Positions 1 through 12,037 of a stretch of DNA of 64,000 nt are shown piece after piece. The notes below the pieces were generated by a model, which saw only the letters and a list, made by a program, of their open reading frames with translations, was not told where the DNA came from and did no database searches. The stretch is from assembly GCA_029582165.1 (NCBI GenBank), contig CM055879.1, positions 36,861,330 to 36,925,329 on the forward strand, written 5' to 3'. Position numbers and translations under genes: made by a program. This DNA is from Portulaca oleracea. Its lineage: Eukaryota; Streptophyta; Magnoliopsida; Caryophyllales; Portulacaceae. Within the stretch, counting starts at the first letter, position 1, and each line of letters starts with the position of its first letter.

Positions 1-102
1 GTGGTGCATGCTTTTCATATTTAAACTAGTATTAAAGTTTTCATGGGGAAATGGTTCCATATTTTTAAACTAATAGTACCTCAATTTTCGTTTTTTTGTT
101 GT

Positions 103-122
103 GGGGGGGGGGGGGGGGGGGG
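103..122. repeat. Homopolymer G tract (20 G)
   Basis: An uninterrupted run of G follows a T-rich stretch in the presumed intron upstream of the first visible SIN3-like exon. Such runs are prone to sequencing-length error. Confidence 0.9.
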
Positions 123-290
123 TTGGGACGTGTGTCGGGTATCAACCGTCTCTGCTTGCATCGAAAAGTAAGGTTGCCAGCATCTGCATCCTTGCCATAC
201 ACACCTGAAAGAAATGTAATGTCAGCAAATGGTTGAAATGTGAGTGTTAAACTCTCTTTTTCTGCACATTATAACTTGTTCACACTACAG

Positions 291-2697
291 GCCACTAATT
301 CTGGAAGGCACAATACTGCATCAAATGGAGCAATAACAGCAGCTGATAAAGATATAAGATACTGTGAGAGGTCGAATGGACATGCCAAAGTTGAAAGAGA
401 GGAGGGCGAGTTGTCCCCGAATGGCGATTTTGAGGACAATTTCGCTGTTTACAGGGATACAGCTGCAGAACTTGCAAACAAAAGAAATGGTAGTGCTGCT
501 TCTGGGCCTAGACAAGTTGGTGAGGGACGCAGAAATGTTGTAGATGCTGATGATGAAGGTGATGAGAGTGCTCACAGATCGATGGAAGAGAGTGAGAATG
601 CTTCAGAGAATGGCGATGTTTCCGCTAGTGAGTCTGGTGATGGTGATGATCAATCACCCGATCATGAAGAAGATGGAGACAATGATGAGAATGACAATAA
701 AGCTGAGAGTGAGGGCGAGGCTGAAGGAACAGCCGATGCACAAGAAGATGGAGACGGGACATCGTTGTCGCCTTCAGAACGCTTTTTGCAAACAGTGAAA
801 CCCCTTGCCAAGCATGTTCCTTCATCTTTACATGCAAGAGCAGAAGATTCACGAGTCTTTTATGGAAATGACTCGTTCTATGTGCTCTTTAGGCTTCATC
901 AAGTAAGGATCATTGCTTTGCTTTCAGGTAAATATTTGCTGTTGATTCGTGGTAGATCTCACCTCATTGTCCTTTATGGCCAGACTTTATACGAGAGAAT
1001 ACAATCAGCCAAAGTTAATTCTTCATCAGCCGAAAGGAAATGGAAGTCTTCCAATGATTCTATTCCTTCTGATCTGTATTCCAGGTTTGTCCAATCTTGG
1101 GCTTTCGCATTTTTTCTCTTTGGATTTGTTGTTGTTTATCCCTTTCCTGGTTGATACATTATATAACCCATGTACTGCTGGAACAGGTTCTTGAATGCAC
1201 TGTATAGTTTGGTTGATGGTACATCCGACAACACCAAGTTTGAAGATGATTGTCGAGCTATAGTTGGCACTCAGTCTTACGTATTGTTCACATTAGACAA
1301 ACTTATATATAAGCTCGTCAAGCAGGTCCGTGAAAGAGCTTTCTTATGACCATAGTTCCTGCTACTTTGATTCTTTCCATGCTTATAGACTAAAATCTCC
1401 TGGATTTGTGACAGCTTCAAATACTAGCTGCTGACGATGTGGACAACAAGCTTCTCCAGTTATATGCATATGAAAGCTCAAGGAAATCTGCGAGATTCTG
1501 TGATGTTGTCTATCATGAAAATTCCCGCGTTCTTCTCCACGATGAGAACATATACCGCATTGAGTGTGTATGTCACATATACTTGCACTTGTCTCTTTCA
1601 GAGAAAGATGTTTCTTCTTCGGGCTGCCTGATCTGAATACAGTTCAGTACCACCTGGAAAACCCCGTGCATGGACATAGATTTTCTAGGTTTTTCTGAAT
1701 TGTCTGACACGAAAATTCCCCGAAAAATTGGGTATCAAACATCAATTTTCCGTTTGATGTCCGCTTTGTTTGAACCCGAATTTTTGGCAGCCCTATTTTT
1801 TCTTGTTGTTCAGACAGAATTTGATAATCTCTCCACTTTCTTTTCTGGTTAATGGTTATGGAACAGTCATCTTCCCCGACTCGGTTGTCGATTCAGTTGA
1901 TGGAGAAGGGCCATGATAAGCCTGAAGTGACTGCCGTTGCATTGGACCCTGTCTTTTCATCCTATCTGCACAATGACTTCCTCTCAGTTGTCCCTGAGAA
2001 GAAGGAGAAGCACGGCATTTTCTTGAGGAGGTATGCGCTGTTTCTGTCTCCTCATGTCTCAGTTTTCAACTGTACTTAGAGCCTTTGGACTCAAGTGAAG
2101 TTGCATTTGCCTGTTGTAGCAGGAACAAACGCAAATATGCCGGTGGAGATGAAATCTCTAGTGCTTCCCAGGCAATGGAAGGGGTTCAAATTGTCAATGG
2201 TCTCGAGTGCAAGATTTCTTGCACTACATCCAAGGTATTCTTTAGCACTCAACTTTTCAACCCTATTTCTACCCATAACATTTTTAACACACTACTTTTC
2301 AACTTCACACATTACCTTACCCCTCTAAAGAACAGACCCTAGTCATGGACCGAACAAAAATCTCCATAAATTTGCAAATGGTGGTGGAAATGCCCTAAAA
2401 ACAATTTTCGGGGACATGCTCATGTGTGAAGTTTGGAACTAAGTATTCCTAGTTTCTATCTCATTCTTCCAGCTATGAAATTGCTGTTTTTGACTCCCAA
2501 ATGGTTGTAATTTGTCATGTTTTTAGGTGTCGTATGTGTTAGATACCGAAGATTTCTTGTACCGCAAGAGAAAAAGAAGAAGAAACTCTCCTACTACAAG
2601 CAACGGATGCCATGACCAAGCAACATCTTTGAACAGCTCTTCGCGCAGAGTAGAACGGTTCCACCAGTTACTCAGAAAGCTCATAGGAACCCACTAG
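291..2697 (+). CDS. SNL: SIN3-like transcriptional corepressor, C-terminal part (5' end lies outside the window)
   Basis: Scaffold of the nuclear SIN3-histone deacetylase complex; only the last 483 codons are present. Exons by splice sites and frame: 291-902, 984-1084, 1187-1325, 1415-1567, 1867-2030, 2123-2234, 2527-2697 (TAG). The first exon encodes a Glu/Asp-rich linker (about 540-770), then a block reading [16 protein letters not shown] that continues as [10 protein letters not shown] in the next exon. This is the conserved C-terminal SIN3 region of plant SNL proteins. Later exons keep its order: [29 protein letters not shown], then [10 protein letters not shown]. The last exon carries a basic run (RKRKRRR) and ends RKLIGTH. 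Frame and phase are consistent across every junction. Upstream of 291 I could not fit an exon: all frames are quickly stopped and a 20-base G run lies at 103-122. The rest of the gene, normally over 1,300 residues, is expected to the left. Plant family members act as repressors with HDA19-type deacetylases; that is family knowledge. Confidence 0.93.
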
Positions 2698-4270
2698 AAC
2701 CCACGTAACTACACACGTACATGGCACCGTACAATGTAAGATTTGTAGCACTTGTTTCACTATCAACGGCCAGGATTGCCCGGCCAAGGGACACAGTATG
2801 TGGCCACAGTATGTTCGCCGAGGACTGGCTTCAGTTTGGGAGAGTCAGGGTGCATCAGATTAGCCACTGAAATGTTTCACTGGAGGATGTTTTGAGTTGT
2901 TGCAAATTTTACTGCCAGTAAAACAGAGACTATGACCACCATCTCAAGTTGAAGACAGAAGCTGGGCAAAGCACAAGAGAGGGGAAAAGTCTGTTGTATT
3001 GTTGGCCAAAGTAAATCCTGAAATTCCTTCCTTGCTGATAAAACCAATTCAGGTAAGAGGAAGGAAACAGGTGTGACAGCTGAAGATGCAGCACAATATA
3101 GAAAGTTTTGTGGTAAATTCAGCAGCCACAACTGTGTAAATAGAAATTACTACATTTCATTCATTTACATTGACCCATCAATTTTTTCCCCTCCCCTGTT
3201 TTTGGGTTTGATCCAAATTCATGTAATTCTATATGAAACATTTCCTTTGAAATTTAATGGAAATTTTTATTCTTGCAACTGGGCCTTATTCTTTTGTCAG
3301 GTTAAACCTGATTATCCTAACTTATTTTAACTTATTCTAATTTATTCTAATCTAACACAATTTTCCCAAAAAGTATCCACTTTAAAAATATATTTCCATT
3401 CTAACTTATCATAACCTAACTTTCCTAACTTAAAAGATAACTCATTGAAAAAACAAGGCTTATGTCAACCTATATTTCAGTGAAAGTTCATGACTAGTGA
3501 AAGTTCGAAAGAGAAATCAATTCTTGTAATGTGATGGTTACAAAAGAGAAATATTTATGTTATGAAACAAAATTACAATTGCTTATCAATAATTTTTGAA
3601 AACGACCTCACAAATACTAAAAAAATGAAGACACTTTATTTTCTAAGGTATTAAAGCCTTGTATTTTTAAGGAAAATGTAAAATGATGGCTAATTGTCTT
3701 TTTCCAAAAGCAAAACCATTTATTTTGTGAGATCAATTAGGGGATTGATACTTTTATAGTTTGATGTCTCTATATAGAAGTCAATGTCACAATGACTCTT
3801 GGTGATGACCAAGGAACCAACAAAAACAAATCAATATAATAGAAATTCCCTTTCCTAAAGTTCAAAATCAAAGAATAACTCAACTAGCAACTAGTAATAT
3901 TCTAAATAATAATAATAATAATAATAATATTTCTATCTCTTATTGAGTGTAAAAAAAAACACCTTTAAAAATCAAAGGTACATAGAAAATTTTGGTAAAA
4001 AGTTTGGATTTGGACAAATATATCTTTTATTTAGTAGGAATAAAAGAGAATATTTTAAAAATAAAATAAATTTCATTTATTAATTAAGGATAACATAAAT
4101 ATTTCAGTTATTAAAATTATAAATTCTACAAATAAAAAAGATAAAACAATTAGAAAATTTGACAGTTAATTTAAAGACGGATGTAATAATAATGGAGCTT
4201 TGCATCAAAATATAAAAAATAATAATAGAGTTGGGGACGTGGGCCCCACTCAAAAACGAATTTCTACTCT
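2698..4270. other. 3' UTR of the SIN3-like gene and AT-rich spacer
   Basis: About 450 bases after the stop codon have transcript-like composition and are probably 3' UTR. From about 3,285 a segment rich in TTATTTTAACTTATTC-type words begins with CCTTATTCTTTTG. It resembles one end of the Tourist-like elements found elsewhere in the window. An (AAT)n microsatellite is at 3905-3929. No further coding signal seen. Confidence 0.6.
3905..3929. repeat. (AAT)n microsatellite
   Basis: About eight AAT units in the spacer upstream of the first E1-alpha gene. Confidence 0.9.
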
Positions 4271-4391
4271 CCTTCGCGGCCAAATTTAAAACTGTCAAAC
4301 AAACACCCTCTCCCAAGAAGTCAAACATCTCTCTTTCTCTCTCTCTCTGTCTGTCTCTCTCCACCGCAGTGACCTCCGTCCGCCACCTCCA
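4271..4391 (+). promoter_or_regulatory. Upstream region/5' UTR of E1-alpha copy 1 with a conserved block and CT-rich tract
   Basis: CCAAATTTAAA at 4280-4290, preceded by CTTCGCGG, is nearly repeated at 8930-8948 in front of copy 2 (TTCACCGCCAAATTTAAA). It is followed by a CT microsatellite-like tract (about 4328-4362), typical of plant core promoters and 5' UTRs. I see no clear TATA box. Confidence 0.45.
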
Positions 4392-7300
4392 ATGGCGGCG
4401 CTCTCTCACCTCCGCCGTTCCAGTCTCTTCGCCGGAAGAGCATCCATCCTCCGTCAATTCTCCTCCTCCTCCTCCGACGCCACCGAAACCCTAACAATCC
4501 AAACCCGGCGACCCTTCGAGACTCACCAGTGCGACCCTCCGTCGACGGAGGTCGAAACGACGCCGTTGGAGCTCCTATCCTTCTTCAAAAACATGGCGAC
4601 GATGCGGCGGCTCGAAATCATCTCCGACATCAACTACAAGAACAAGCTCATCCGCGGATTCTGCCACCTGTACGACGGCTCTGAGGCCGTCTCCGTCGGA
4701 ATGGAGGCGGCGATCACCCGAAACGACGCCGTAATCACCTCGTACCGCGACCACTGCACCTACTTGGGCCGGGGCGGGTCGTTATTGGGCTCGTTCGCGG
4801 AGTTAATGGGCCGGGTTGATGGGTGCTCCAAGGGGAAAGGTGGGTCGATGCATTTTTACAAGAAGGATTCGGGCTTTTATGGTGGGCATGGGATCGTGGG
4901 GGCCCAAATTCCGTTGGGCTGTGGGCTGGCCTTTGCCCAGAAGTATAACAAGGAGGATCACGTGACTTTCACGCTCTATGGAGATGGGGCGGCCAATCAG
5001 GGTCAGCTCTTTGAAGCTCTCAACATGGCTGCCCTCTGGAACTTGCCCGTTGTTCTTGTTTGTGAGAATAATCACTGTAAGAATATTTTCCTTTTTTTTT
5101 TATAGTTTGGTTTGATTGATCATGGAAGTGAATAGTGCTCGCAAGATTTCAGTTTGAAGCAAATTCAGAAAGTCAAAGCGCAAAAGGTTAAAATTCGGAC
5201 GAGAAATCCACGATACTCCCTCCTTTCCTTAATATTTGTCACTTTAACTAACTTTGAATTTTCCACAATATCTGTCACTTTACAATTCCAATATAATATT
5301 AATGACAATTTTCTAAATTCACCTCCTACTTTTATCATTAACAATACAAATATATAACAAAAATAGGAAATTATCTATGACTTTTATCATTTTCTAATAT
5401 AATTATCATTCTCAATACTATTTTCTTAAAATCTTCCCAAAACTCAAATATGACAATTATTAAGGAAAGGAGGGAGTATTTATGGTATGCACCCGGAGCA
5501 CGAGCTCCGAACATTCACAAGTGAACAATTATTGTAATATGAGTGAACAATCTAATATCCATGGTGAACAATTTAATATATTTGAATGAACAATCATATC
5601 ATCCGGAGTACGTGCTCCAGGAGGACCTAATAAATTGTAAGAAATCCATGTCTATTATCTAGTTTATTTTGGGATGGATGAATGAATAATTCGAGGGGCC
5701 TATATTTGGGTCAATCATGTTTTGACAATGGGAAAAGGCAAAAGTTATGCCCGAATATTCAAAACTATCAAAGTTTTCAGACAAAACAATCTATCAAATA
5801 TCACCCCACCAATTTTTACGGACAAAACAAGTTCGGGTATTATCCTATGATAAAATCTGGCTAACTGTAGGGGTGAAATTAATTTAAATTTGATTTGGTC
5901 TTTTGTGGAGTTAAATTTTTTGATTTCTTTTAAATTCTTGGTAAATTTATTTATTGACTAATTAAATGGTGGATCATTTGAGTTGTAGATGGTATGGGGA
6001 CTGCGGATTGGAGAGCAGCAAAGGTGCCACAATATTACAAGCGTGGAGATTATGTTCCTGGTTTGAAGGTAAAACACCTGAAACGTTCTAACATGTGACA
6101 CTGTTCTTTTCTGCGTTAACGTAATTAGCCGCAACGCAAATTACCGCAATATACCGCAAATTATCATTACCTTTTTACTATTTTCACCGCAACTTACTGC
6201 AATCTACCGCAACTAACCACAACGCAACACAAACGCAACACACAAAAGAACGGTGACTTAGTTGACCACTTGACCTTTTCCTTTTTCTCGGATTAGGGTA
6301 TTGAATAAAAAGATTTATCTTTTTAGTTTAGATTTAGATTTTTTCAGGATTGGTTTTAGATTTGGATTTAGATTTTTGAATAATAGAGTTAAATTAGGCA
6401 AGCTAGAGCATGAAAATGTTCAGCATAACATTGCGTTTGGACTTTGTTCTTTGGTATTTTGAACAACTAGCAAATTACTTAACTTTCTTTGGTAAAAATG
6501 TTGAAATGAATAGGTGGATGGTATGGATGTACTTGCTGTCAAACAAGCTTGTAAGTTCGCCAAGGAGTATGTTCTCAAGAATGGACCCCTTGTGAGTATT
6601 TTCTGCTTCAAAATGCCAACTTAATATCACTTCTTTGCTCCGATTGATTAATTGTTGCAGGATGATCTTTGTAAATTAAATTTATTCTTATTTTACTCTT
6701 CGCTTGGGCTCGATTAGATTCTAGACATGGACTGCTACAGATATCATGGTCATTCGATGTCTGATCCTGGTACAACTTATCGTAAAAGAGATGAAATTGA
6801 CCGCATAAGGAAGGTTTGTCTCTTATATGCGTAAAATTAATCTTTTATTGATTGAGTTTATTACAAGGTAGAGTAATTAAGATACAACTAAAACATTTAC
6901 ACAATTCATGGATATTACAGGAACGTGATCCAATTGAATGGGTGAGACAATTACTATTGTCCCATAGCCTTTCTACTGAGCAAGAGTTGAAGGTATGCTA
7001 TTTACGCGCTAAACTCGATCCACCTTAACAAAATAGATCAGTATTATGGAGATAATTATGTACTAAAGATTATAGCTTACTAACCGGAATAATCCTAATT
7101 AATGTAGGACATTGAGAAGCAAATAAAAAAGGACGTAGATGCCGCTATTTCTCAAGCTAAGGTAACAACTACTAATTAAGTAGCCTGATTGATTAAGTTC
7201 TCTTTCACATTTTTGGGTTGATTAGTAGTCTTTAATATCATGCTTAATTAAAGAAGTTGATGAACTTTCACAGGAGAGTCCAACACCAGAATCTTCAGCT

Positions 7301-7776
7301 TTGTGCGATCATATTTATGTCAAAGGCATTGGTGCTCAGGTAAGAGTCAACAGTATTTAATCCTTCAGTTTCAAAGAGATTGTCTAATTTGGCAAACTTT
7401 GATCATTAGTTAAGTATAAACCATAGTGACCTACAACACAAAGTCTAGGGTCGGACTTTGTTATACTATAATAACCTTTTACTACGAATATGACTAACAA
7501 TTGGATAATAACATAATATCATCATACAATCTCTTCAAATAAATTAATCACCCTCAAATTCATAAAAGACCTCTAAACAATGGCAAAATTTTTCGAACAA
7601 AACATCATATTTTTGGGACAGAAGTAATTCTTTTTCTTTTTAATCTGACCTATAACTAAACCGTAATATTGTTGTGCAAGTACTAGAAGATTTAACATTA
7701 CCGCATGTGTTTGTATATATCTTTATTGTAGGTTTTTGGACCAGATCGTAAGGAAGTTAGAGTCACTCTTTCCTAA
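4392..7776 (+). CDS. PDH-E1 ALPHA: Pyruvate dehydrogenase E1 component alpha subunit, mitochondrial (tandem copy 1)
   Basis: Thiamine-diphosphate subunit of mitochondrial pyruvate dehydrogenase, which with E1-beta decarboxylates pyruvate and passes the acetyl group to E2. Exons: 4392-5076, 5989-6068, 6514-6591, 6718-6813, 6921-6992, 7108-7161, 7274-7339, 7732-7776; 391 aa, the normal plant length. The first ATG gives a Ser/Arg-rich mitochondrial presequence (about 1-30). The TPP motif starts with GDG at residues 197-199 and ends at NNHYGMG, split by intron 1 within the Tyr codon. The regulatory loop [12 protein letters not shown] has serines at about 294 and 296. Divergent from the family at several sites: Trp in DPIEWVR (normally Arg), Cys in MDCYRYHG (normally Thr) and the tail [12 protein letters not shown]. 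Intron 1 carries a Stowaway-like MITE and intron 2 a GTTCTTTT-type MITE. The ORF is intact. Expression unknown. Confidence 0.96.
5216..5476. mobile_element. Stowaway-like MITE in intron 1 of E1-alpha copy 1
   Basis: Ends are CTCCCTCCTTTCCTTAAT and the complement ATTAAGGAAAGGAGGGAG, flanked by TA on each side (5214-5215 and 5477-5478). A 261-bp AT-rich body, no coding capacity. TIR and TA target duplication fit the Stowaway (Tc1/mariner) type. Confidence 0.85.
5491..5630. repeat. Short imperfect repeat block with four TGAACAAT words
   Basis: TGAACAAT recurs four times between about 5522 and 5595 at roughly 21-23 base spacing. The block is flanked by partly inverted words, CCGGAGCACGAGCTCC and CCGGAGTACGTGCTCC. 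Nature unknown; it may be a small transposon relic in intron 1 of copy 1. Confidence 0.45.
6095..6257. mobile_element. Short GTTCTTTT-type MITE in intron 2 of E1-alpha copy 1
   Basis: Left end GTGACACTGTTCTTTTCTGCG mirrors right end CACAAAAGAACGGTGAC. The body is rich in ACCGCAA words, as in the similar elements near 22 kb and 58 kb. About 160 bp, non-coding. Target duplication not clear. Confidence 0.6.
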
Positions 7777-8929
7777 ATTTCCTCATTTTGGTGATGTCTT
7801 TTGCAAAGAAGAAAATATATACAAGTCTTATAATAGAGAACCATATATGTAAAGATTCACACCACATTTTCTCATTTTCTTGAATAGTTTGCAATTTGAA
7901 ATCATTGTACTACAATAATTTGTTTCTCTGTTAATTCCTCATACTTGCTTTGGGGTTATTTTATCACCATATTTATGCGAAAGGTCTAATTTGGTTTCAG
8001 TATTTATTACCACTCATCTACAATTTATGTTACCGTTAAATCTATTTGTTGGAAGATAAATATAGCATTTCATAATCACACCTCACATTTTTAACTTGCC
8101 CAATACAGTTATATATCTATATAGTCTAGTATATTTATAAGCTTAATTATAATTAGACTTTAATTATAATAATCAATCTAACACATTCAACCATATTTCA
8201 ACATGATTATTTAAACAATTATCACAGGTTTTAAAGAACGAGTGCATGTAGTGAAACTGGAATGACATGTAATACGTGATAGATTAGGTGCTTTTTGTCT
8301 TTGGATATATATTTGACAAAATTAGCGATTTAAACAGTATATAAAGATTAGTTAGCAGATAACGGTTCTATTTTAGCCGTTAGTGGATAATTATTTGAGG
8401 AGTATTTGAATATAATGTGTTTGGTCAAATTAGCATTTGAAATTTTTATATTTTTAAAAGATCCATAATCGAAAGATATAAAATGCCAGTTAAAAGACTA
8501 AACGTCAACTTTAATTACACTTTTTAAAAAAAAGTTGAGGCGCTACATTATATATGATTTGGTATAAAAGGGACAAGTTTGTTGAATTTTAAATTATCAT
8601 TCGACATTTATAATAAAATTTTGATTGAATGTATCTAGCTCTCATAAATCTAAAATGACTAATTAATTTGGAGTTGAAATATAGATGACTACCGAGCCAA
8701 CAAAACAACCAACATGAACATTTCCTATTGTTTTCTTCACAAAATACCTTCCTGACTGTCTCTATAATAGAGAGCTAAAAAATATTTTAAGAAAATTGAA
8801 AAATTCTCCATAGACAAAATCTCAAAACAATAATAATCTGATAATTTCCATGTCAAAAATGAAGAACGAGTCCCCCCTATCCTCATCCATGCACCCTGTC
8901 ACACCAAATTCCGCCCCTCCTTCACCGCC
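7777..8929. other. Spacer between E1-alpha copies 1 and 2
   Basis: A likely 3' UTR runs to about 7,930, followed by AT-rich DNA to the upstream region of copy 2. I see no gene. Confidence 0.6.
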
Positions 8930-9013
8930 AAATTTAAATTCTCAACCCCTTCAGCCCTTCTCCCTCCAAACGACACCTTTTACATTCTCTTCTCTCTCAT
9001 TCTCTCTCCTCAA
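8930..9013 (+). promoter_or_regulatory. Upstream region/5' UTR of E1-alpha copy 2
   Basis: TTCACCGCCAAATTTAAA near 8931-8948 matches the block upstream of copy 1. It is followed by a TTCTCTTCTCTCTCATTCTC tract and the start ATG. The block lies about 36 bases nearer the start codon than in copy 1. Confidence 0.4.
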
Positions 9014-12000
9014 ATGGCGGCGCTCTCTCACCTCCGCCGTGCCACGCTCCTCACGCGCCACCCATCCGCCCTCGGGAAACCACTCCTCATCCGCCAATTC
9101 TCCTCCTCGACCGCCGCCAACGACGACGCCAAAACCCTAACCATCCAAACACGCCGCCAGTTCGAAGCCCACCGGATCGCTCCGCCGGCGGCGGCGGCGG
9201 ACACAACGGCGTCGGAGCTCCGGTCGTTCTTCAAAATGATGTCGACGATGCGTCGCATGGAGATCATGACTGACGTCAGCTATAAGAACCGGCTGATCCG
9301 GGGGTTCTGCCACCTGTACGACGGGTCCGAGGCGGTCTCCGTCGGGATGGAGGCGGCGATCACCAAAAACGACGCCGTAATCACCGCGTACAGGCAGCAC
9401 TGTACGTACTTGGGCCGCGGTGGGTCTTTATTGGGCTCGTTTGCGGAGCTAATGGGCCGGGTTGACGGGTGCTCCAAAGGTAAAGGTGGGTCGATGCATT
9501 TTTATAAGAGGGATTCGAATTATTTTGGTGGGCATGGGATCGTGGGGGCCCAAATACCGATGGGCTGTGGGCTGGCGTTTGCTCAGAAGTATAACAAGGA
9601 AGGTCACGTGACTTTCGCGCTGTATGGAGATGGGGCGGCCAATCAGGGTCAGCTGTTTGAGGCCCTTAATATGGCGGCCCTTTGGAATTTGCCTCTGGTT
9701 CTTGTTTGTGAGAATAATCACTGTAAGATTTTAATTACTCCATCTATCCAGATTGTGATTTTAAAGAAATAGTAGGAAGTTACCTCGATATAATTACTAA
9801 ATTTAGGAAGAAAGATTATAAAATCATGTACATTGGTAAAGATTAGTTATAAAGATCGGAGAATATAGATTAAAAAAAAGGTAAAATTTATCATGAAAAT
9901 GTAAAAAGATAAATATTTAAAGATGAGAAAAATTAGTTAAATAGATAACTAAATAGAAATGGAAGGAGTACTTTTTTTCTAATTTTTCTTACATTGGATC
10001 AATTTTCGATAATAATACAAACCTAATAATTATTTAAAAAGTTTCGCTTAGCTAGTGTCGGACTTTTGGACAGGACCAAAATGTAGGGATATCGTAATTA
10101 ATTTCCAAATTACAAGAATTTCATAATAATTTTCTATATTGTTGGGATTCACACATGAGTAAAAATGTCTCACATTGAAAAAGTAAAGAGAAAACACATG
10201 GTATATAAGTCAAATGGGTTACTCCTCTTAACACCAATTGGTTTTAAGATGAAACCTCATCTAACTTGTGTATCATGGGCCTCAGTTGAAGTGGGCTCCC
10301 GCATTGGATCTCCCCAACATATATATATCATGTTTGATATCTAAAAGTTTAAGTTGATCGATGTATGATTAATAGTTAAATGGTTATGAATGAGTTTTAT
10401 AATTGTTGACGAGTTGGGTTTTATTTGTAGATGGTATGGGAACTGCCGATTGGAGGGCAGCTAAGGTGCCACAGTTTTACACTCGAGGGGATTATGTTCC
10501 TGGTTTGAAGGTAATTCAAATAGCCAAACTGCCTAAGATGTCTGTATAATTTGTTATGTTGAATAGCTCTCTTGTTAGTTGACTTGTTATGGTGAAACTT
10601 GAGATGAGCAGGTGGATGGTATGGACGTGATTGCTGTGAAGCAAGCTTGTAAATTTGCCAAGGAATATGTTTTAAAGAATGGCCCACTTGTGAGTCACTT
10701 TTTCTCTTCCAAACTCTCATTCTATATTTTTCTGCATAATCAATGGATAAAACTATGGCTAAACTTCCATAACAATGTAAAAGTCAACCATGACTAGTTA
10801 ACATTAACAAGGTAATTCGTTCCATGCGCTCATCTATAACTCTATGAATCTATTGATGGAATTTGTCTAAAAGACAGGCCTAAGTCCAACCTTGACTTAG
10901 ACAACCATGATTTGTACATTTTTCGTAATTAGCAATATGCACTTGAAACATTTTTTTTCTAAAAACAAAAATAACTATCATTAAAAAAATAAAAAAATAA
11001 AAAACCTATAAAAAAAAACAACCAACAATCAGAACAATACAGCCAAAAACAATTAAAGCACCACCTCCTTACCCTAACAAAATCAACAACCACATCAAAA
11101 ACAACAAAACTACAACTTGCCATAGGGTAATATTCGATTACGAGCATATTATTTTTTGTGTGTATTTTACTGTGCTTGTACCTTTTGTTCCTGGCTTAGA
11201 TATTGGAGATGGACTGCTATAGGTATCATGGTCATTCTATGTCTGATCCTGGTACAACTTATCGTACTAGAGAGGAAGTTAATCGTGTAAGAAAGGTTAG
11301 TTGATGATTACATCCCTCAAGTGTAAATTACATCTTGGTCTTACCAATTAAGGTTATATATTTAGATTTGATAAATTCTGAAGTACATATGGACTTAATT
11401 TCATAGGAACGTGACCCAATTGAAAGGGTGAGACAATTGCTTTTGTCTCATAGCCTTGCCACTGAACAGGAGTTAAAAGTAAGTCATCAGTTGAACTCGA
11501 TCTAGCTTGAAATTTTGATACCAATTGAGACTTTCTAGTTGATTTATTAGAATCATCCTAAATGTAGGACATTGAGAAGCAAATAAAAAAGGAAGTAGAT
11601 GAAGTCATTGCTCGGGCTAAGGTAAGAACTAATTAAGTTAATTATTTTGTTTTTTTAGGTTAATAATGCTAATGAGCTTTGAAATTATGTTCAATTATTC
11701 ATTAATGATACGCACCCAAAAACAATATTCATTAAAATTCTCAAATTTCACAGGAAAGTCCACAACCAGAACCTTCATCATTGTTCAGTGATATTTATGT
11801 CAAAGGAACTGGTGTTGAGGTAAGATTTTCACATTGTAGCTTGCGATATGATTAATTTATAGTGAAGAATTGAAAGTTGCCTATATGTACTCAAGCTTTT
11901 ATATTAAACCCTAATAATACATTAGCAGTTATTTGAAACTAAGTGAAATTTAATTTGATATTGCATCTAATATCAATGCATATTTGTCATAGGTTTTTGG

Positions 12001-12037
12001 ACCCGATCGGAAGGAAATCACAGTCACTCTTCACTAA
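9014..12037 (+). CDS. PDH-E1 ALPHA: Pyruvate dehydrogenase E1 component alpha subunit, mitochondrial (tandem copy 2)
   Basis: Same enzyme subunit as the neighbouring copy upstream. Exons: 9014-9722, 10431-10510, 10612-10689, 11200-11295, 11407-11478, 11568-11621, 11754-11819, 11993-12037; 399 aa. All exons after the first have the same length as in copies 1 and 3. Presequence begins [18 protein letters not shown], close to copy 1. The TPP motif GDG is at about 205-207 with NNHYGMG after it. The phosphorylation loop reads [16 protein letters not shown]. It keeps Arg in DPIERVR where copy 1 has Trp, but shares with copy 1 the MDCYRYHG Cys, the PGTTYR Thr and VFGPDRKE near the end. It ends in VTLH rather than the usual SLP or TLP. 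A 180-bp solo LTR lies in intron 1. The ORF is open with regular splice sites, so a functional protein is likely. Confidence 0.96.
10140..10319 (+). mobile_element. Solo LTR (about 180 bp) in intron 1 of E1-alpha copy 2
   Basis: Begins TGTTGGGATTC and ends TCTCCCCAACA. TATAT flanks both sides (10135-10139 and 10320-10324), consistent with a 5-bp target duplication. A related copy in opposite orientation is at 54668-54846. The short LTR length suggests a small, possibly TRIM-like, retrotransposon family. No internal domain is present. Confidence 0.75.

Noticed and set aside
240..290. Start of the SIN3-like frame at 240
   Set aside because: It begins at GTG within a probable intron and a good splice acceptor (CTACAG) lies at 285-290, so the exon is taken from 291.
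5522..5595. CRISPR-like spaced repeats
   Set aside because: Only four 8-base words in a plant intron; far too short and irregular for an array.
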